64,000 bases of DNA, from positions 108,860-172,859 of the forward strand of contig JASAMV010002510.1 of NCBI GenBank assembly GCA_030248065.1. The letters are read 5' to 3'. Below are positions 1-10,985 of this stretch, in pieces. The stretch comes from Rhynchonema sp. JSB1_4. Lineage: Eukaryota > Nematoda > Chromadorea > Monhysterida > Xyalidae. The notes under the pieces are model-generated. The model was not told the origin of the DNA, did no database searches, and was given only the letters and a program-made list of their open reading frames with translations. Numbering within the stretch: the first letter of the stretch is position 1; every line of letters begins with the position of its first letter. The position numbers and the translations under genes are program-made.

Positions 1-88
1 TTTTTCTCACTAATTTTGCTTCGAAATCCAAATATAAATGTTCCTTGTGCTCGAAAACTTCAATTTTTCAGTTCGAGCCAGCGACAAA

Positions 89-475
89 ATGGTCGAGGCC
101 GACAATGAAATATATGACGGAGAGAAAGAAGGTAATGTGTGATAACTACGTGGTTTTTCTATGATTGCATTTGTCACACTTTCTCTTCCATTGCATTCAT
201 TCATTCATTCACAGGTGGCGATGTGCGCAATGAATCTGCAGCGCCGCCGCAAAAGCGACCGGCAGACAGCGATTCCAGTGCTGAAACAAAGAAACCCAAA
301 GTGGAGGATGACCAGACAAATGGGTTAGTGTGTTTCGAAGGAGAACGGGGTAAAAAGTATAAATTCAGAGCATTTTTCTGGTATTATTTTACGAACTGAT
401 TTTAGCGTCGCCGGGGATGTTGAAATGAAAGATGAAGCGAGCGCTGCTGAAGAGACTACCGAAAAGGCTGAATAA
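89..475 (+). CDS. Small acidic, lysine-rich nuclear-type protein, 3 exons
   Basis: Three exons join in frame: 89-131, 215-323 and 406-475, giving 73 residues and ending at TAA. Introns are 83 and 82 nt with GT...AG borders. The product is highly charged and low in complexity, rich in E, D, K, A and S, with basic patches KRP and KKPK that could act as a nuclear localisation signal. A TTTTTCAG acceptor lies 18 nt before the ATG. It could be a trans-splice site, or the exon could be internal with the gene starting left of the window; the frame stays open back to that acceptor. I recognise no family; it is reminiscent of prothymosin-like disordered nuclear proteins only in composition. Confidence 0.55.
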
Positions 476-1599
476 TGGTCGATAATAATCACATCATAAT
501 GTAATAATTGCGTTGGAAGCTGGATTGTGGATGGAATCGTTCACTGATTTTGTGCTACCCGACAAGAAGTTGTGGTTGGACTTTTCCGTCCAGTGTACTG
601 ACGGTCTTTTTGCAATCTTGAATCTTACTAGGTACAAGCGTTGTTCACCATTGTTTCTCATGTGCAGTTGTGATCTGTTCTGTTATTTTGATTTGTGTGC
701 ATCGATTTTGCAGAAGTTTGTTATACTTCTGTATTTTTGTGCTGGTATTTAATGTTACACTTGTAATGTAACCCATTATTCAATAAGTTCGTATTGTGTG
801 TCTGTCGTAATCGTGTCGTTGGAACGTGTTCCATTTTCGCGGGTACTGCGCTCCGCTGCTGTTATTATTATCGCTGTTGATGCTCGTTTTTTTGTTTATT
901 TTCTGTGCACCATTGAATTATCGAAGTAATCACGCATACTCAAGAGTTCCCTTGCTTGGCGCGATTAGTTCGGCGATTCAGTGTGATAATGCATTTTCAC
1001 AACACAAACATTGTACTTTTTCTGGAAGAATGTATCCCACTTTATGTATTCCACTTTACCAACGTAGTTCTCTGCTTTAATCGAAGTGTTTTTGCTCTCT
1101 TGCAGAAAATAAATTCTGTTCGTTCTGACGAAAGCAGTGCATATTCGTTTACGATTCACCGCCTTCCGTTTGCAAAGATAGTGTTGCCAGTAACCAAAGC
1201 CAGTAAAACGCTGTTATCACTTTGTTTGATTGGTTATAGTAAGTTTATTCGCTGCCGTACAATATAATACGCAACACAGTTCATGTTCAGATCTAAACCC
1301 GAAAATCAACTTTTGAAACATTCGGGCCACACACACACAAGCTTGCCAGCCAGCCAGGATATTCTGGGCACAATGTTTCAGAACTTCGCGTGGTTGGCGT
1401 TCAGGTTAGAACTTGACGTTAGCTATGCGCCGTATTATATTCCACGGCAGCGAACTCAGAAATTTATTTCAGTTGCACAAACAGATATTGATACTTTCCA
1501 GGTCGTTTGGTGGTGTTTTGTTTGTGCTTACGTTTTGGCCTTGGTGTGCGTTGATCAGTATTGAAAGTGAGCACCTGGCTGAACATCTCTCAGCAAAAT
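476..1599. other. Intergenic stretch, no supported gene
   Basis: This is the 3' flank of the small acidic gene and the 5' flank of the ENOSF1 homologue. Several short open frames exist on both strands, but none has protein-like composition, splice continuity or recognisable similarity. No repeat shared with the rest of the window was seen. Confidence 0.5.
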
Positions 1600-4165
1600 A
1601 TGGAGAATCAGATCACCAAATTCGAGGTGTTTGATGTTCGATTTCCGACGTCACAAACGAGGGAGGCGCCCAGCGATGCTGTGGTTAGCATGGGCCTTTA
1701 TTTGGCGGGCACGCGATATGTTTTGCGGGCAGCATAAAATTGCTTTTTTTCTCTTTCAGCACAAATGCATCAACTTTTCGTGCGCCTACGTCATCGTCCA
1801 CGTGACCGACGCACAACTGACTGGGCATGGATTCGCGTTCACATTGGGTCGTGGCACGGAAATTAGTTCTGTTGCTTGTATTTGTTGATCGCTTTTGTTA
1901 CAGATATTGTGTGCCGCAATTATCAATATCTGAGTCTTGCAAATGGTCTAGGACGAGATGTATCGTGTTATCATGCCATCGGGAGTATTCATACACGATC
2001 CACTGCCATACAGCCATAAAAAGAGTGTTTTCAGTCGTTAGCGCAATCAAAGCCTACGAACCATTTGTGGTTGGCGAAACGCTAGGTGAGATATACGGCA
2101 ACTTTGGGCGATTCTGGAAAATGCTGCGAAATGAGGAGCAGTTGAGATGGGTACGTTGATGACGGGGGTGCATTTATCAATGCGTCTGCGAGTTCCAAAA
2201 CTGCACTCAGATTGGACCCGATAAAGGCGCGATTCACATGGCACTTGCAGCCATCACCAACGCTTTGTGGGATTTGTGGTCCAAGATTGAGCGAAAACCG
2301 TTATGGAAATTGCTCGTTGATATGGTTGGCACCGCTGAGTTGAGTATATTGGACTTTTCCGGAAATTAAATCGAATTTTCAGACTCCAGAAGAAGTGGTC
2401 AAGTGCCTGGATTTCACGCACATGTCAGTTTGTCATCATATTTGTTGGACCTGCAGCTTGTTTATTCAAGTATTTATTATGTGTCGACGGCAATCCCCAG
2501 GTCCGACGCACTAACAGAATCCGAGGCGTTGACCATTCTGCAACAAAATGAGCCGAACAAAGCCAAGCACGAGACGGACGTGCTGACTGACAATGTGCCA
2601 GCGTACATCACATCGGTGGGATGGATTGGATATGACGATGAAATGATACGAACGGTTGGCTATGTGTAGACCACCTTGGTGACTTCAGTGACGCAAGCAA
2701 ATAAAGGACAACAAAACAACCGCCAAGACTGCATCACTGGTCGGTCACACTCAAGCACGTATTACACTGCCTGGCCATCTGTTGAGAAAACATAACAGTA
2801 TTCAAATTATATTTTTCAGCTTTGTCACAAAGCCATGGCTGACGGATGGACAAGGTACGACATGTTGTAGTTTTGCACAAGGATTGGCCATAATTTCCCT
2901 CACAACCACTTTTTCGAAAGGTTCAAAATGAAAGTTGGTACGTCGCTCGCTGACGACAAACGCCGAGCAGCGATCATACGCGAAACGATCGGATACGAAA
3001 ACAAACTGGTACAAAATAATATGTTCCCTGATCAACTGAAAGGGAGTGCTCCGAAATCTCACAGATGACCGACTGCAACCAAGTTTGGGATGTTCAAGTG
3101 GCGATCGATTGGATGAACGAGCTGGCCGAATTCAAACCACTTTGGATCGAGGAGCCCACACACCCCGATGACGTAGAGGGACATTTGAAGATTGCAAAGG
3201 TGCGAACATTACACTTGTGATCGGATTGCACTGTGGTCATGTGAACGTTTTTGCGTCAAAGGTTTGCTTGCTCAAGTCAAAAATGTCGACCAGCGTAAAA
3301 GCGTGAACCCCAATACGTAATCGATGGATCGCCAATTTTACAGCCGTGGGAGTGGAGGGTTCCGCGCAAAATTCTGTATTCAAACAAAAATTTATCTAAC
3401 AATTTCGCAAATACAGGCGCTCAGTTCTCTCGGTATCCGTGTGGCGAGTGGTGAGCACTGTTCGAATGCAGTCCTGTTCAAACAGTATCTGTCACGTGGC
3501 GCTATTCAATTCGCTCAGATTGATGCAACGCGATTGGGTGGAGTGAATGAGCAGATCATGGTGATGCTGTTGGCGAAAAAGTTTGGAGGTCCGTATTTTA
3601 GAAACTTGTGTGGTTGTGAAGATTGACACGTTTCTGAATGCATATAATTCCGGCTATCCGAATCCGATACTGGACACCTACAATTGACACCAAGATCAAA
3701 ACAGAATTTTTCAATGAACAATATTTTGCCTTTAATGTTTCAGTGCCGGTATGTCCGCACGCAGGTGGCACAGGCCTGTGTGAGCTTGTGCAACATTTGG
3801 CCATCTTCAATTACATTGCCATTGCGCCTACTTGGAAAGACACGTTACAAAATTTAAAACTGTTCTAACTTTTCCAACAAAGTTTTTTTCGTCAATTTTC
3901 TTCCAAATTTCCAGCATGGTCGAGTTTGCTGATCATCTACACGAACATTTCGTGCATCCCGTTCGGATGCAACGCGGGTCTTACGTTCCACCAGCGGTTG
4001 GATTCTGGTCATCCGACATTATTTTGTGAAACTCAGTTGAGAATAGTGCAAATATTGCATTCAAATTCAACTCAGGCTCAAGGATATAGCACCGAGATGA
4101 AACGACAGTCAATTGAAACGTATGCGTTTCCGAATGGCTCGTGTTGGAAACGAAACCAGCATTGA
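1600..4165 (+). CDS. ENOSF1: L-fuconate dehydratase / ENOSF1 homologue (enolase superfamily)
   Basis: Enolase-superfamily enzyme of the L-fuconate dehydratase type (acid-sugar dehydration; in animals annotated as ENOSF1). Exons I can join in phase: 1600-1683, 1760-1865, 1904-1945, 2035-2150, 2211-2324, 2383-2423, 2501-2654, 2820-2854, 2921-3008, 3065-3199, 3417-3588, 3744-3843, 3915-3996, 4076-4165. Landmarks follow the family in order: start FEVFDVRFPTS, cap region FTLGRGTE, LWDLWSK, WKLLVDM, the metal-ligand strand region TDCNQVWDV, the glutamate strand LWIEEPTHPDD, VASGEHCSNAV, QIDATRLGGVNE, the catalytic-His loop VCPHAGGTGLCELVQH, DHLHEHF, and the C-terminal GYSTEMK. The strand-6 glutamates and the CPHAGG histidine are present, so the enzyme looks intact. 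All 14 exons keep phase with no stops. The weakest joins are 1865/1904 and 1945/2035. Confidence 0.92.
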
Positions 4166-4275
4166 TGGTGTCAGCCGATGGCACCATCACGTGACAATGA
4201 ACTTTATCTGTTGAATGTCTCGTGAACTCAATTTCCATGACATTTCACAACTTTTAGTACACCACCCCTTCTTAA

Positions 4276-6020
4276 AGGGGCTCCGCCATATATACGCGAC
4301 CGAAACCAATCTCAATGAAACTTGGCACCGTAAGTGGGCTTGGTCCTAAACACTCACGGCCAAGAAAATTTTTCCCCGTATCAGCTCCCTGTCTGAGCCA
4401 GGAAGGCTAAAAGGTAAAAAAATTTGACCCTACCTCAGCACATTGAAATTAAAATATCGATCTGTTTCGCATATTCTTTGTGTGCAGTTTGTTCACAAAT
4501 TTTTCATAAACGCCTTGGGTCTAATTTAGAACCATATTCACTTTTTTGGCACTACCACAGCTCGCGCTATTTTGCCAAAACCACGGAAAGTTTCGAAAAA
4601 AAATTTTCCGTTGTATTTTCCGGTCACATAGAAAGCACACAGAGTTTTTATATAAAGTAGGCAAGAAAGCCCGTATATCATGCTATTCAGGCGATCAATG
4701 ACTAATTTTCCACCGCTGATAAGTTTCGACAAAAGCTCGCTCAACTGTGGTGAACCTCAACTTTTTTGCCATTTTCTGTGGATCCCAAGCACACTTCTAT
4801 CTCATATTTTCCTATTTTAGTAACAATGTACCGAGGTGATATATGACACGCTAGATAGTAAAAATATAATTGTTGTTAATTATGTGCAAATCTAGGTTGG
4901 TCCAGCTGCATCCTTGGAGGTACGAGCAATAAATGAATTTTACACAAAATTCATAATTTTAACAAATTTTCACTTCCGTCATATTTGTAGCCTATCTACA
5001 GTTGGGTAGGAATTGTGGCTTTTACTGTCCGATGAAGCCCAAACGTTATTGTTGTTTATCGATCAAAATTCAAAATTATAGCTCTAACGTATCTTGAGAA
5101 AAATCGTGTTAATTGAGGTCCATGCGTTGGACTTGGAACTACAACCGGGCTTACAGCAGGACCAGCGTCTGCGGTGCCTTCACTTAACATGATTTTTCTC
5201 AGGATACGTTAGAACTAGAATTTTGAATTTTGATCGATAAACAACAACAACGTTGGGGCTTCATCGGACAGCAAAGGCCACAAATCCGTCGCAAATGTAG
5301 GTAGGCTAAAAATATGACGGAAGCGAAAATTTGCTAAAATTATGAATTTTGTGTAAAACTCATTTATTGCTCGTACCTCCAAGGATGCAGCTGGACCAAC
5401 CTAGATTTGCACATAATTAACAACAATTATATTTTTACTATCTAGCGTGCCATATATCACCTCGGTACATTGTTACTAAAATAGGAAAATATGAGATAGA
5501 AGTGTGCTTGGGATCCACAGAAAATGGCAAAAAAGTTGAGGTTCACCACAGTTGAGCGAGCTTTTGTCGAAACTTATCAGCGGTGGAAAATTAGTCATTG
5601 ATCGCCTGAATAGCATGATATACGGGCTTTCTTGCCTACTTTATATAAAAGCTCTGTGTGCTTTCTATGTGACCGGAAAATACAACGAAAAATTTTTTTT
5701 CGAAAATTTCCGTGGTTTTGGCAAAATAGCGCGAGCTGTGGTAGTGCCAAAAAAGTGAATATGGTTTTAAATTAGACCCAAGGCGTTTATGAAAAATTTG
5801 TGAACAAACTGCACACAAAGAATATGTGAAACAGATCGATATTTTAATTTCAAGGTGCTGAGATAGGGTCAAAATTTTTTACCTTTTAGCCCTCCTGGCT
5901 CAGACAGGGAGCTGATATGGGAAAAAATTTTCTTGGCCGTGAGTGTTTTGGACCAAGCCCACTTACGGTGCCAAGTCTCATTGAGATTGGTTTCGGTCGC
6001 GTATATATGGCGGAGACCCT
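4276..6020. mobile_element. TTAA-flanked palindromic foldback element, copy 1
   Basis: Two near-identical arms of about 850 bp run in opposite directions (about 4276-5120 and 5178-6020) around a short centre. The outer ends read AGGGGCTCCGCCATATATAC and its near reverse complement, and both are bordered by TTAA (4272-4275 and 6021-6024). The TTAA borders recall piggyBac-type insertion, but no transposase is present. Each arm holds a roughly 68-codon open frame (4538-4744 on -, 5552-5758 on +) starting MSELLSKLISGGKLVIDRLN. A second, more diverged copy lies at 36033-37980. Confidence 0.85.
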
Positions 6021-6024
6021 TTAA

Positions 6025-6475
6025 AGATAGACTTCAGTTTAATGAATCACCTGTTGACTGGAATTTCAATCGATAATACAAATTTGCTAATTTTTGCATG
6101 GTGAGGTTGCGGTTCCATTTCATCATGAGCCCAAACGTTTTGCAGAAACAAAGTTCAGAGTGATCTCCAAAGTCTAAGAAACATTCAGAAACTCAATATT
6201 TTTCAATTTCCAAATACAGTGAACCCTCGTTATAGCGAATTTCAATATTACGTGCGCAAGGTGGAGTAACCAAATAAATGTTCTGGACCAATACTGCATA
6301 AAGGACGCCTTGCTAGGTTACAGGCAGTGCATAATTTTGAAGAAAAGTGTTTAGTACAGCACTGCCATCAAAACAACCAGAACCGTGCAGATGGTAACGA
6401 ACGGAATCAAGTCTCCCAACTGATTCGTTATAACGAGGGTTGACTGTATAATCATTTTATTCTCATTTTCTCATG
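6025..6475. other. Spacer between foldback element and REEP gene
   Basis: No gene supported. Two similar motifs, GTTATAGCGAATTTC near 6229 and CGTTATAACGAGGG near 6425, look like the ends of a small old repeat. The region is otherwise AT-rich 3' flank of the minus-strand REEP gene. Confidence 0.4.
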
Positions 6476-7345
6476 CTAATTCTTTTTGATCTTGCTGTCA
6501 ATCCAGTGCATCGACGGTCCCACCACCTTTTCGTACATTTTCTGGGCGCCCAACGTTTTCGGATGGAACAGGTAGATCATGAATGCGAACCTGAATTGAT
6601 TTATTGATTTTGGTTGACTCATTGATTGACTAATCAATTAATTGATGTTTGAGATACTTGATCAGCCAGTAGAACGGCAGCTGGGCGGTGATTGGTTCGC
6701 TGAAGAAGTCGACAAGACTGCAGAACGCGAACACACACCAGTACGTCAGCCATTGCTTGTCGTCGTGCTTGTTGGCAGCGCCGATCACCTTGGAACATCA
6801 GGATAGGGCTCATGAAAAAGTCACAAAATGAAACATCACAGAAGTACGCTCAACCTTGTAACTCATGTACGCCGGATACGCAAACGCGGTCACGTTGCAG
6901 ACCACCTCGGCAGCCCAACCGAGCACCAGGTAGGCACAGAGCGCTGCCAAACCGGTGGCCGCCTGTAATCGGCGCAGTTTTCTCTCTCAAGATTCATTTT
7001 GACAAGATTATTCTGCGGCACACAAACCAGATGCTGTCGTTTCACATTCGTCTTCTCTTCGATGCTGGCGAGCACACGTTGTACCGGCGAGTCGGTATCA
7101 TAGACCACATGCACGTAATCACCTGTAAATTTTCTAAATATAAGTCCTTTTCCGAAGCCGTCTTCTAAAAGTACCTGGTTCTGGCTCTGCTTCCACGCCC
7201 AAATGTTCTTCTGCCAGTTCGTCCCAGAATGCGGACGACCAACAGTGCTCCAGCTGAGCCTCCGGTGCCCGGCTTCTGTAGCTGACCACCGAACTTGTGT
7301 CTGTCCAAAAAGTTTCACACTTGACAAAAGTTTTGTGCTCAACAT
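6476..7345 (-). CDS. REEP5/6-type TB2/DP1/HVA22 membrane-shaping protein
   Basis: Homologue of the REEP5/DP1/Yop1 family, hairpin proteins that bend tubular ER. Coding order on the minus strand: 7028-7122, 6855-6962, 6658-6788 and 6476-6590, all in phase and ending at TAG. The exons give VLASIEEKTNVKRQHL, then a hydrophobic hairpin with the family signature CNVTAFAYPAY, then KHDDKQWLTYWCVFAF (typical DDTQWLTYW block), the second hairpin FFSEPITAQLPFYWLIK, and a terminal helix ending HWIDSKIKKN. An upstream exon ending at 7175 joins in phase (AEPEPG then DYVHVVYD), so this protein would carry an N-terminal extension longer than usual. The true start codon is not clear; an ATG at 7343-7345 is in another frame from the best exon, so the 5' limit is approximate. 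Confidence 0.85.
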
Positions 7346-7370
7346 TATCTTGACGGCTCTCCAAGCTCAC

Positions 7371-8061
7371 TCTGCGCGGGCAAATCTATCTAATCTGTGC
7401 GCGAGTTGGACAGGCACAGTTCCGCAGTCAGCCACAACATCTTATGTCCGCATCATCAATGACCCTCGCTGGGGCGAACTGAGAGAGCGTCACCCACAAA
7501 AAAAAACAATTGAAAATAAATTTGATGCTGCAAAATAGTTGAGCGAGATATCAATACCTTCTGAACTCAGCCCCCACTGCGCCGCAACGCCTGCCATTTC
7601 GTTGTTTAGGTGTGATCTGCTGATATATTTATGTCAATTTCGGTTCTTCAGATTGGAAATGATGTAAGCGATGATGGTCTGTGTTTGGAATGGAAAGTCA
7701 ACTTTCGCAAGTCACTGTCAGTGGAAATGAAGAATGAAACAGATTTTTGCGTGATTTCATTTTCGTTTGATCTCCACATTGCATACACGAGACTGAAAAT
7801 GCCAGAAGTTCAATACCAGGACACTTTGGTCGGAGTAAGACCCAGCCGTCCCGGTTTCACTGTGCTGGTTTTCCCGGTCCTCCGCGGGCGCGGGAAAACA
7901 GAATTTGAATTACCATTGGTGGTTCTCGATATTTCCAATTCTTTCATATTCATATCGACTAATTTTTTTGTGGTGCGGTGACGAGACGACCCTGAAACAC
8001 GCAGGCGTACAGTGCCCAGCAGTGCTGGCGTGCTGCTGTTGACCGACACATGCTGGACCGG
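7371..8061. other. Upstream flank of REEP gene with unsupported open frames
   Basis: An open frame at 7631-7981 (+) and its antisense partner have some protein-like stretches, but no family signal, start context or splice partners that I can support. The region may hold the REEP promoter and 5' UTR exons. Confidence 0.35.
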
Positions 8062-8775
8062 CAGTGTAGTGGCTGGGGGGGGGGGGCGATGGGGGATTCC
8101 CCCAGTGCCAGTGGTGTACCTTAAAAACCTACCGTAAAACCCACCTAAAATACAAGGGGGCTGTATTTTTTCACTGACCCCTTTTAGGGGGGGGCTGTAT
8201 TTTTGGGGGGCTGTATTTTTTCGCTGCCCAAAAACTCAAAAAAATGTTCCAAAAATACCCCTAAAATGGAGTTCTGTCAGGGTGTTACTGGTCATTATTG
8301 AGTGTTTTTAGGTGCAGATCTTCCATAAAAGGCTTTACGTCATCATATACTCAACCACAAACGTTGTACACAAGGTGTCTTATACAGGAGCTTCACTTTA
8401 CGACCCCCAAGCGGGGGATTTCCAAGTTGGGGGGGGCTGTATTTTTGGGGGGCTCTATTTTTTCACTGACCCCGGTTAGGGGGGGGGGGGGGGGGGGGCT
8501 GTATTTTTTTTGGGGGGGGTGCTTTTTGGGGGGGCTCTATTTTAGGGAATACGGTAAATACAGCCCCCCCCGGAATAGAGCCCCCCGTACGTAATGCAGC
8601 CCCCCAAAAAGGGTCAGTGAATTAATACAGCCTCCCCCCCAAAGTAACATCCCCTATACAGTTGTGTATTAAGGCTTGATAGTGGTGCACTGCACAGCAC
8701 AGGTACCTTTATGCACGTTTGTTGTTCGTTCAGAGCACATACCGTAAAAACCAAAATACCGTAAAAACCTAAATA

Positions 8776-9672
8776 CCGTAAAAACCTAAATACAGCCCCC
8801 CCCGGAATAGAGCCCCCCCGTAATACAGCCCCCCAAAAAGGGGTCAGTGAATTAATAGAGCCCCCCGGAATAGAGCCCCCCCCCCGAAAGTAACATCCCC
8901 TACACAGTAGTGTATTGACGCTTGATAGTGGTGCACAGGTGCATTCAGTGTGGTGGCAGGCCAATCGACCCAAGATACCCTAGGGGGAGGGGAAGGTTTC
9001 GGACTTACTCGAGATACCCCCCAGAGGCTACCCAAGATACCCCTATGGTCCGTCAAAAGGCGAAAAAAGGCCGTTTTTTGCATGCAATTTTATTGCAAAA
9101 TTGGTCTAAAAATGGGTATTTTTTGACATTTTTGCCGAAAATTCGCCTAAAATGACCATTTTTGGGTGTTTGCGCGCAGAGCGCGCGATTTTTGGGGGTC
9201 CCGAGGTCGAAAAACACCTATTTTTGCCTTTGAAAACCATAAATCTACTTACTCGAGATACCCTTTGGGGTCGGCTCGAGATAGATACCCTTCCCCCCCC
9301 CCATCCCCCCCTAAGGGTTGACTCGAGATAGATACCCCTTAGGGGGGGGGGAATCCCCCCCATCCCCCCCAGCCACTACAGTGGGTGCATTTATGCACGT
9401 TTATTGTTCGTTCAGATTACATAACACGCCTCCTATTGACGAATAGACACGAATAAATGCGATTACAAGCGAAAAAACATCCTTTCAAACCCCTTTTTAG
9501 GGGTTTTTGGGGGTATTTCTAGGAACAATTTTTTCAGGTTCGGGTCAGTGAATTAATAGAGGCCCCCCCCGGAATAGAGCCCCCCTCCGTAATAGAGCCC
9601 CCCCGTAATAGAGCCCCCCAAAATGGGGTCAGTGAGTTAATAGAGCCCCCCCTTCTATTTAGGTTTTTACGG
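8776..9672. mobile_element. TA-flanked MITE with CCGTAAAAACCTAAATA ends, carrying a nested insertion
   Basis: The left end TA|CCGTAAAAACCTAAATACAG at 8774 and the right end TATTTAGGTTTTTACGG|TA at 9672 form a terminal inverted repeat bordered by TA, as in Tc1/mariner-type insertion. Inside it sits the hAT-like element 8946-9383. Two more tandem copies of the end motif lie just outside on the left (8743-8773). Pairing of these particular ends is inferred from spacing. Confidence 0.6.
8946..9383. mobile_element. hAT-like MITE with GGTGCATT target duplication
   Basis: Ends read CAGTGTGGTGGCAGG and AGCCACTACAGTG. The 8-bp flank GGTGCATT is present on both sides (8938-8945 and 9384-9391). Just inside the ends is a repeated ACTCGAGATAGATACCC/CCCAAGATACCC unit, followed by long G runs and an AT-rich core containing GCGCGCAGAGCGCGCGATTTTT. 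Other copies of the surrounding repeat (around 12000 and 12330) have the site unoccupied. Confidence 0.88.
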
Positions 9673-9674
9673 TA

Positions 9675-10102
9675 CCATGTTGTCGGAAATAGAACCCCCC
9701 CCATTAATTGACCCCCCCCATTAATTGAACCCCCCCTAAATGGCTCGAAATCAAAAATAGAACCCCCCCATTAATTGACCCCCCCATTAATAGAACCCCA
9801 CCCCAGCCTTCACCGCACCACAGATTAGTGGTATGGTAGGGCTGTGTTGTTGTGTCAAACGTTGTTTAAGCTTGCGTACACAACAGAATACAGCTTTTTA
9901 AGCATAATTGCTGCTGTTGAAGTTAGAAAATACCTAAAACAAGCCATGTTTATGGGCATTATTAACAATGATTTTTTTCGTCGGGGGGCCAAATGAAAAA
10001 TATAACCCCCCCAATAATTGACCCCCCCCCCCATAAATTGAACCCCCCCAAAATGACCCCAGTGAAAAAATAGACCCCCGGGTTCTATTTCCGACAATAC
10101 GG
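9675..10102. mobile_element. TA-flanked MITE, GTCGGAAATAGAACCC family, copy 1
   Basis: The ends CCATGTTGTCGGAAATAGAA (left, one end partly diverged) and TTCTATTTCCGACAATACGG (right) are inverted and bordered by TA at 9673-9674 and 10103-10104. The interior has C-run tandem units of the form CCCCCCATTAATTGA and a unique block with AAGCTTGCGTACACAAC. A second copy in the opposite orientation is at 26898-27322. The left TA is shared with the end of the neighbouring CCGTAAAAACC element. Confidence 0.85.
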
Positions 10103-10354
10103 TAGAGCCCCCCGGAATAGAGCCCCCCTCGGAATATCGATCGAAAATAACGCCGGATTTGGAACGCTCTCGCTGAGAAACGAAAATAATTTTTTGAAAA
10201 TGGGGTCAGTGGATTAATAGAGCCCCCCCCCTTGTATTTTAGGTTTACGGTAACCCAATTCTAGTCAAAAATTTTTCGATTTTTTTAACCTATTTTTTTG
10301 GTTGAAAATTCATTGTTTTCCATGAAAAAGTCGTCAGATAGACAATACTGATTA

Positions 10355-10434
10355 CCGTAAAAACCTAAATAGAAGGGGGGCTCCTCTTAAAAAGAAGAAT
10401 TAATAGAGCCCCCCTTGTATTTAGGTTTTTACGG
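10355..10434. mobile_element. 80-bp minimal CCGTAAAAACC MITE
   Basis: A complete inverted pair, CCGTAAAAACCTAAATAGAA and TTGTATTTAGGTTTTTACGG, lies only 80 bp apart with TA on both sides (10353-10354, 10435-10436). It contains little more than the ends plus one G run and one C run, so it is a very reduced member of the family. Confidence 0.75.
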
Positions 10435-10488
10435 TACAGGCCCCCCCCGCCCCCGTAATACAGCCCCCCCAAAAAGGGGTCAGTGAAT

Positions 10489-10965
10489 CAGTGTAGTACT
10501 TGGTCAGGGTGTTGACGATAGATAGATTGGAACCCGAAATGTGTTGACGATAGATAGATGACCCAAGTCCGAAATCTGGGGGGGTCGGGTCGACCCAAAC
10601 TTGTTGACGATAGATAGATGGTGGGGGGGTCGCCAAAAATCAAGGCATAGTATAGTGTACTGTGTAGGTAATAATGTGTAAATATTAATGAAAATGTACT
10701 TAGATGTACTAAATCCGCGCGTAGCGCGCGATTTTTTGCCTATTTGGGACAAAAAATACCGATTTTGAGCCATTTTGAGCCAAAAATACCCATTTTGGGG
10801 TCGAAATGTGTTGACGATAGATAGATTGTTCCCAGAATTTGTTGACGATAGATAGATTTGCCCATAAGTGTTGACGATAGATAGATGAAATCAAAAAGTG
10901 TTGACGATAGACAGATGAATTTGGGGGGACCCCCCCCCACCCCCCCCTCCCCACGTACTACCCTG
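10489..10965. mobile_element. hAT-like MITE with GTTGACGATAGATAGAT subterminal repeats
   Basis: The left end is CAGTGTAGTACTTGG and the right end CGTACTACCCTG. The exact 8-bp duplication CAGTGAAT flanks it (10481-10488 and 10966-10973). The unit GTTGACGATAGATAGAT occurs three times near the left end and four times near the right end, around a core with CGCGCGTAGCGCGCGATTTT. Confidence 0.9.
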
Positions 10966-10985
10966 CAGTGAATTAGTAGAGCCCC

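Noticed and set aside
7631..7981. 116-codon open frame on the plus strand
   Set aside because: No family signal, no splice partners and a long antisense frame over the same bases; not enough to call a gene.
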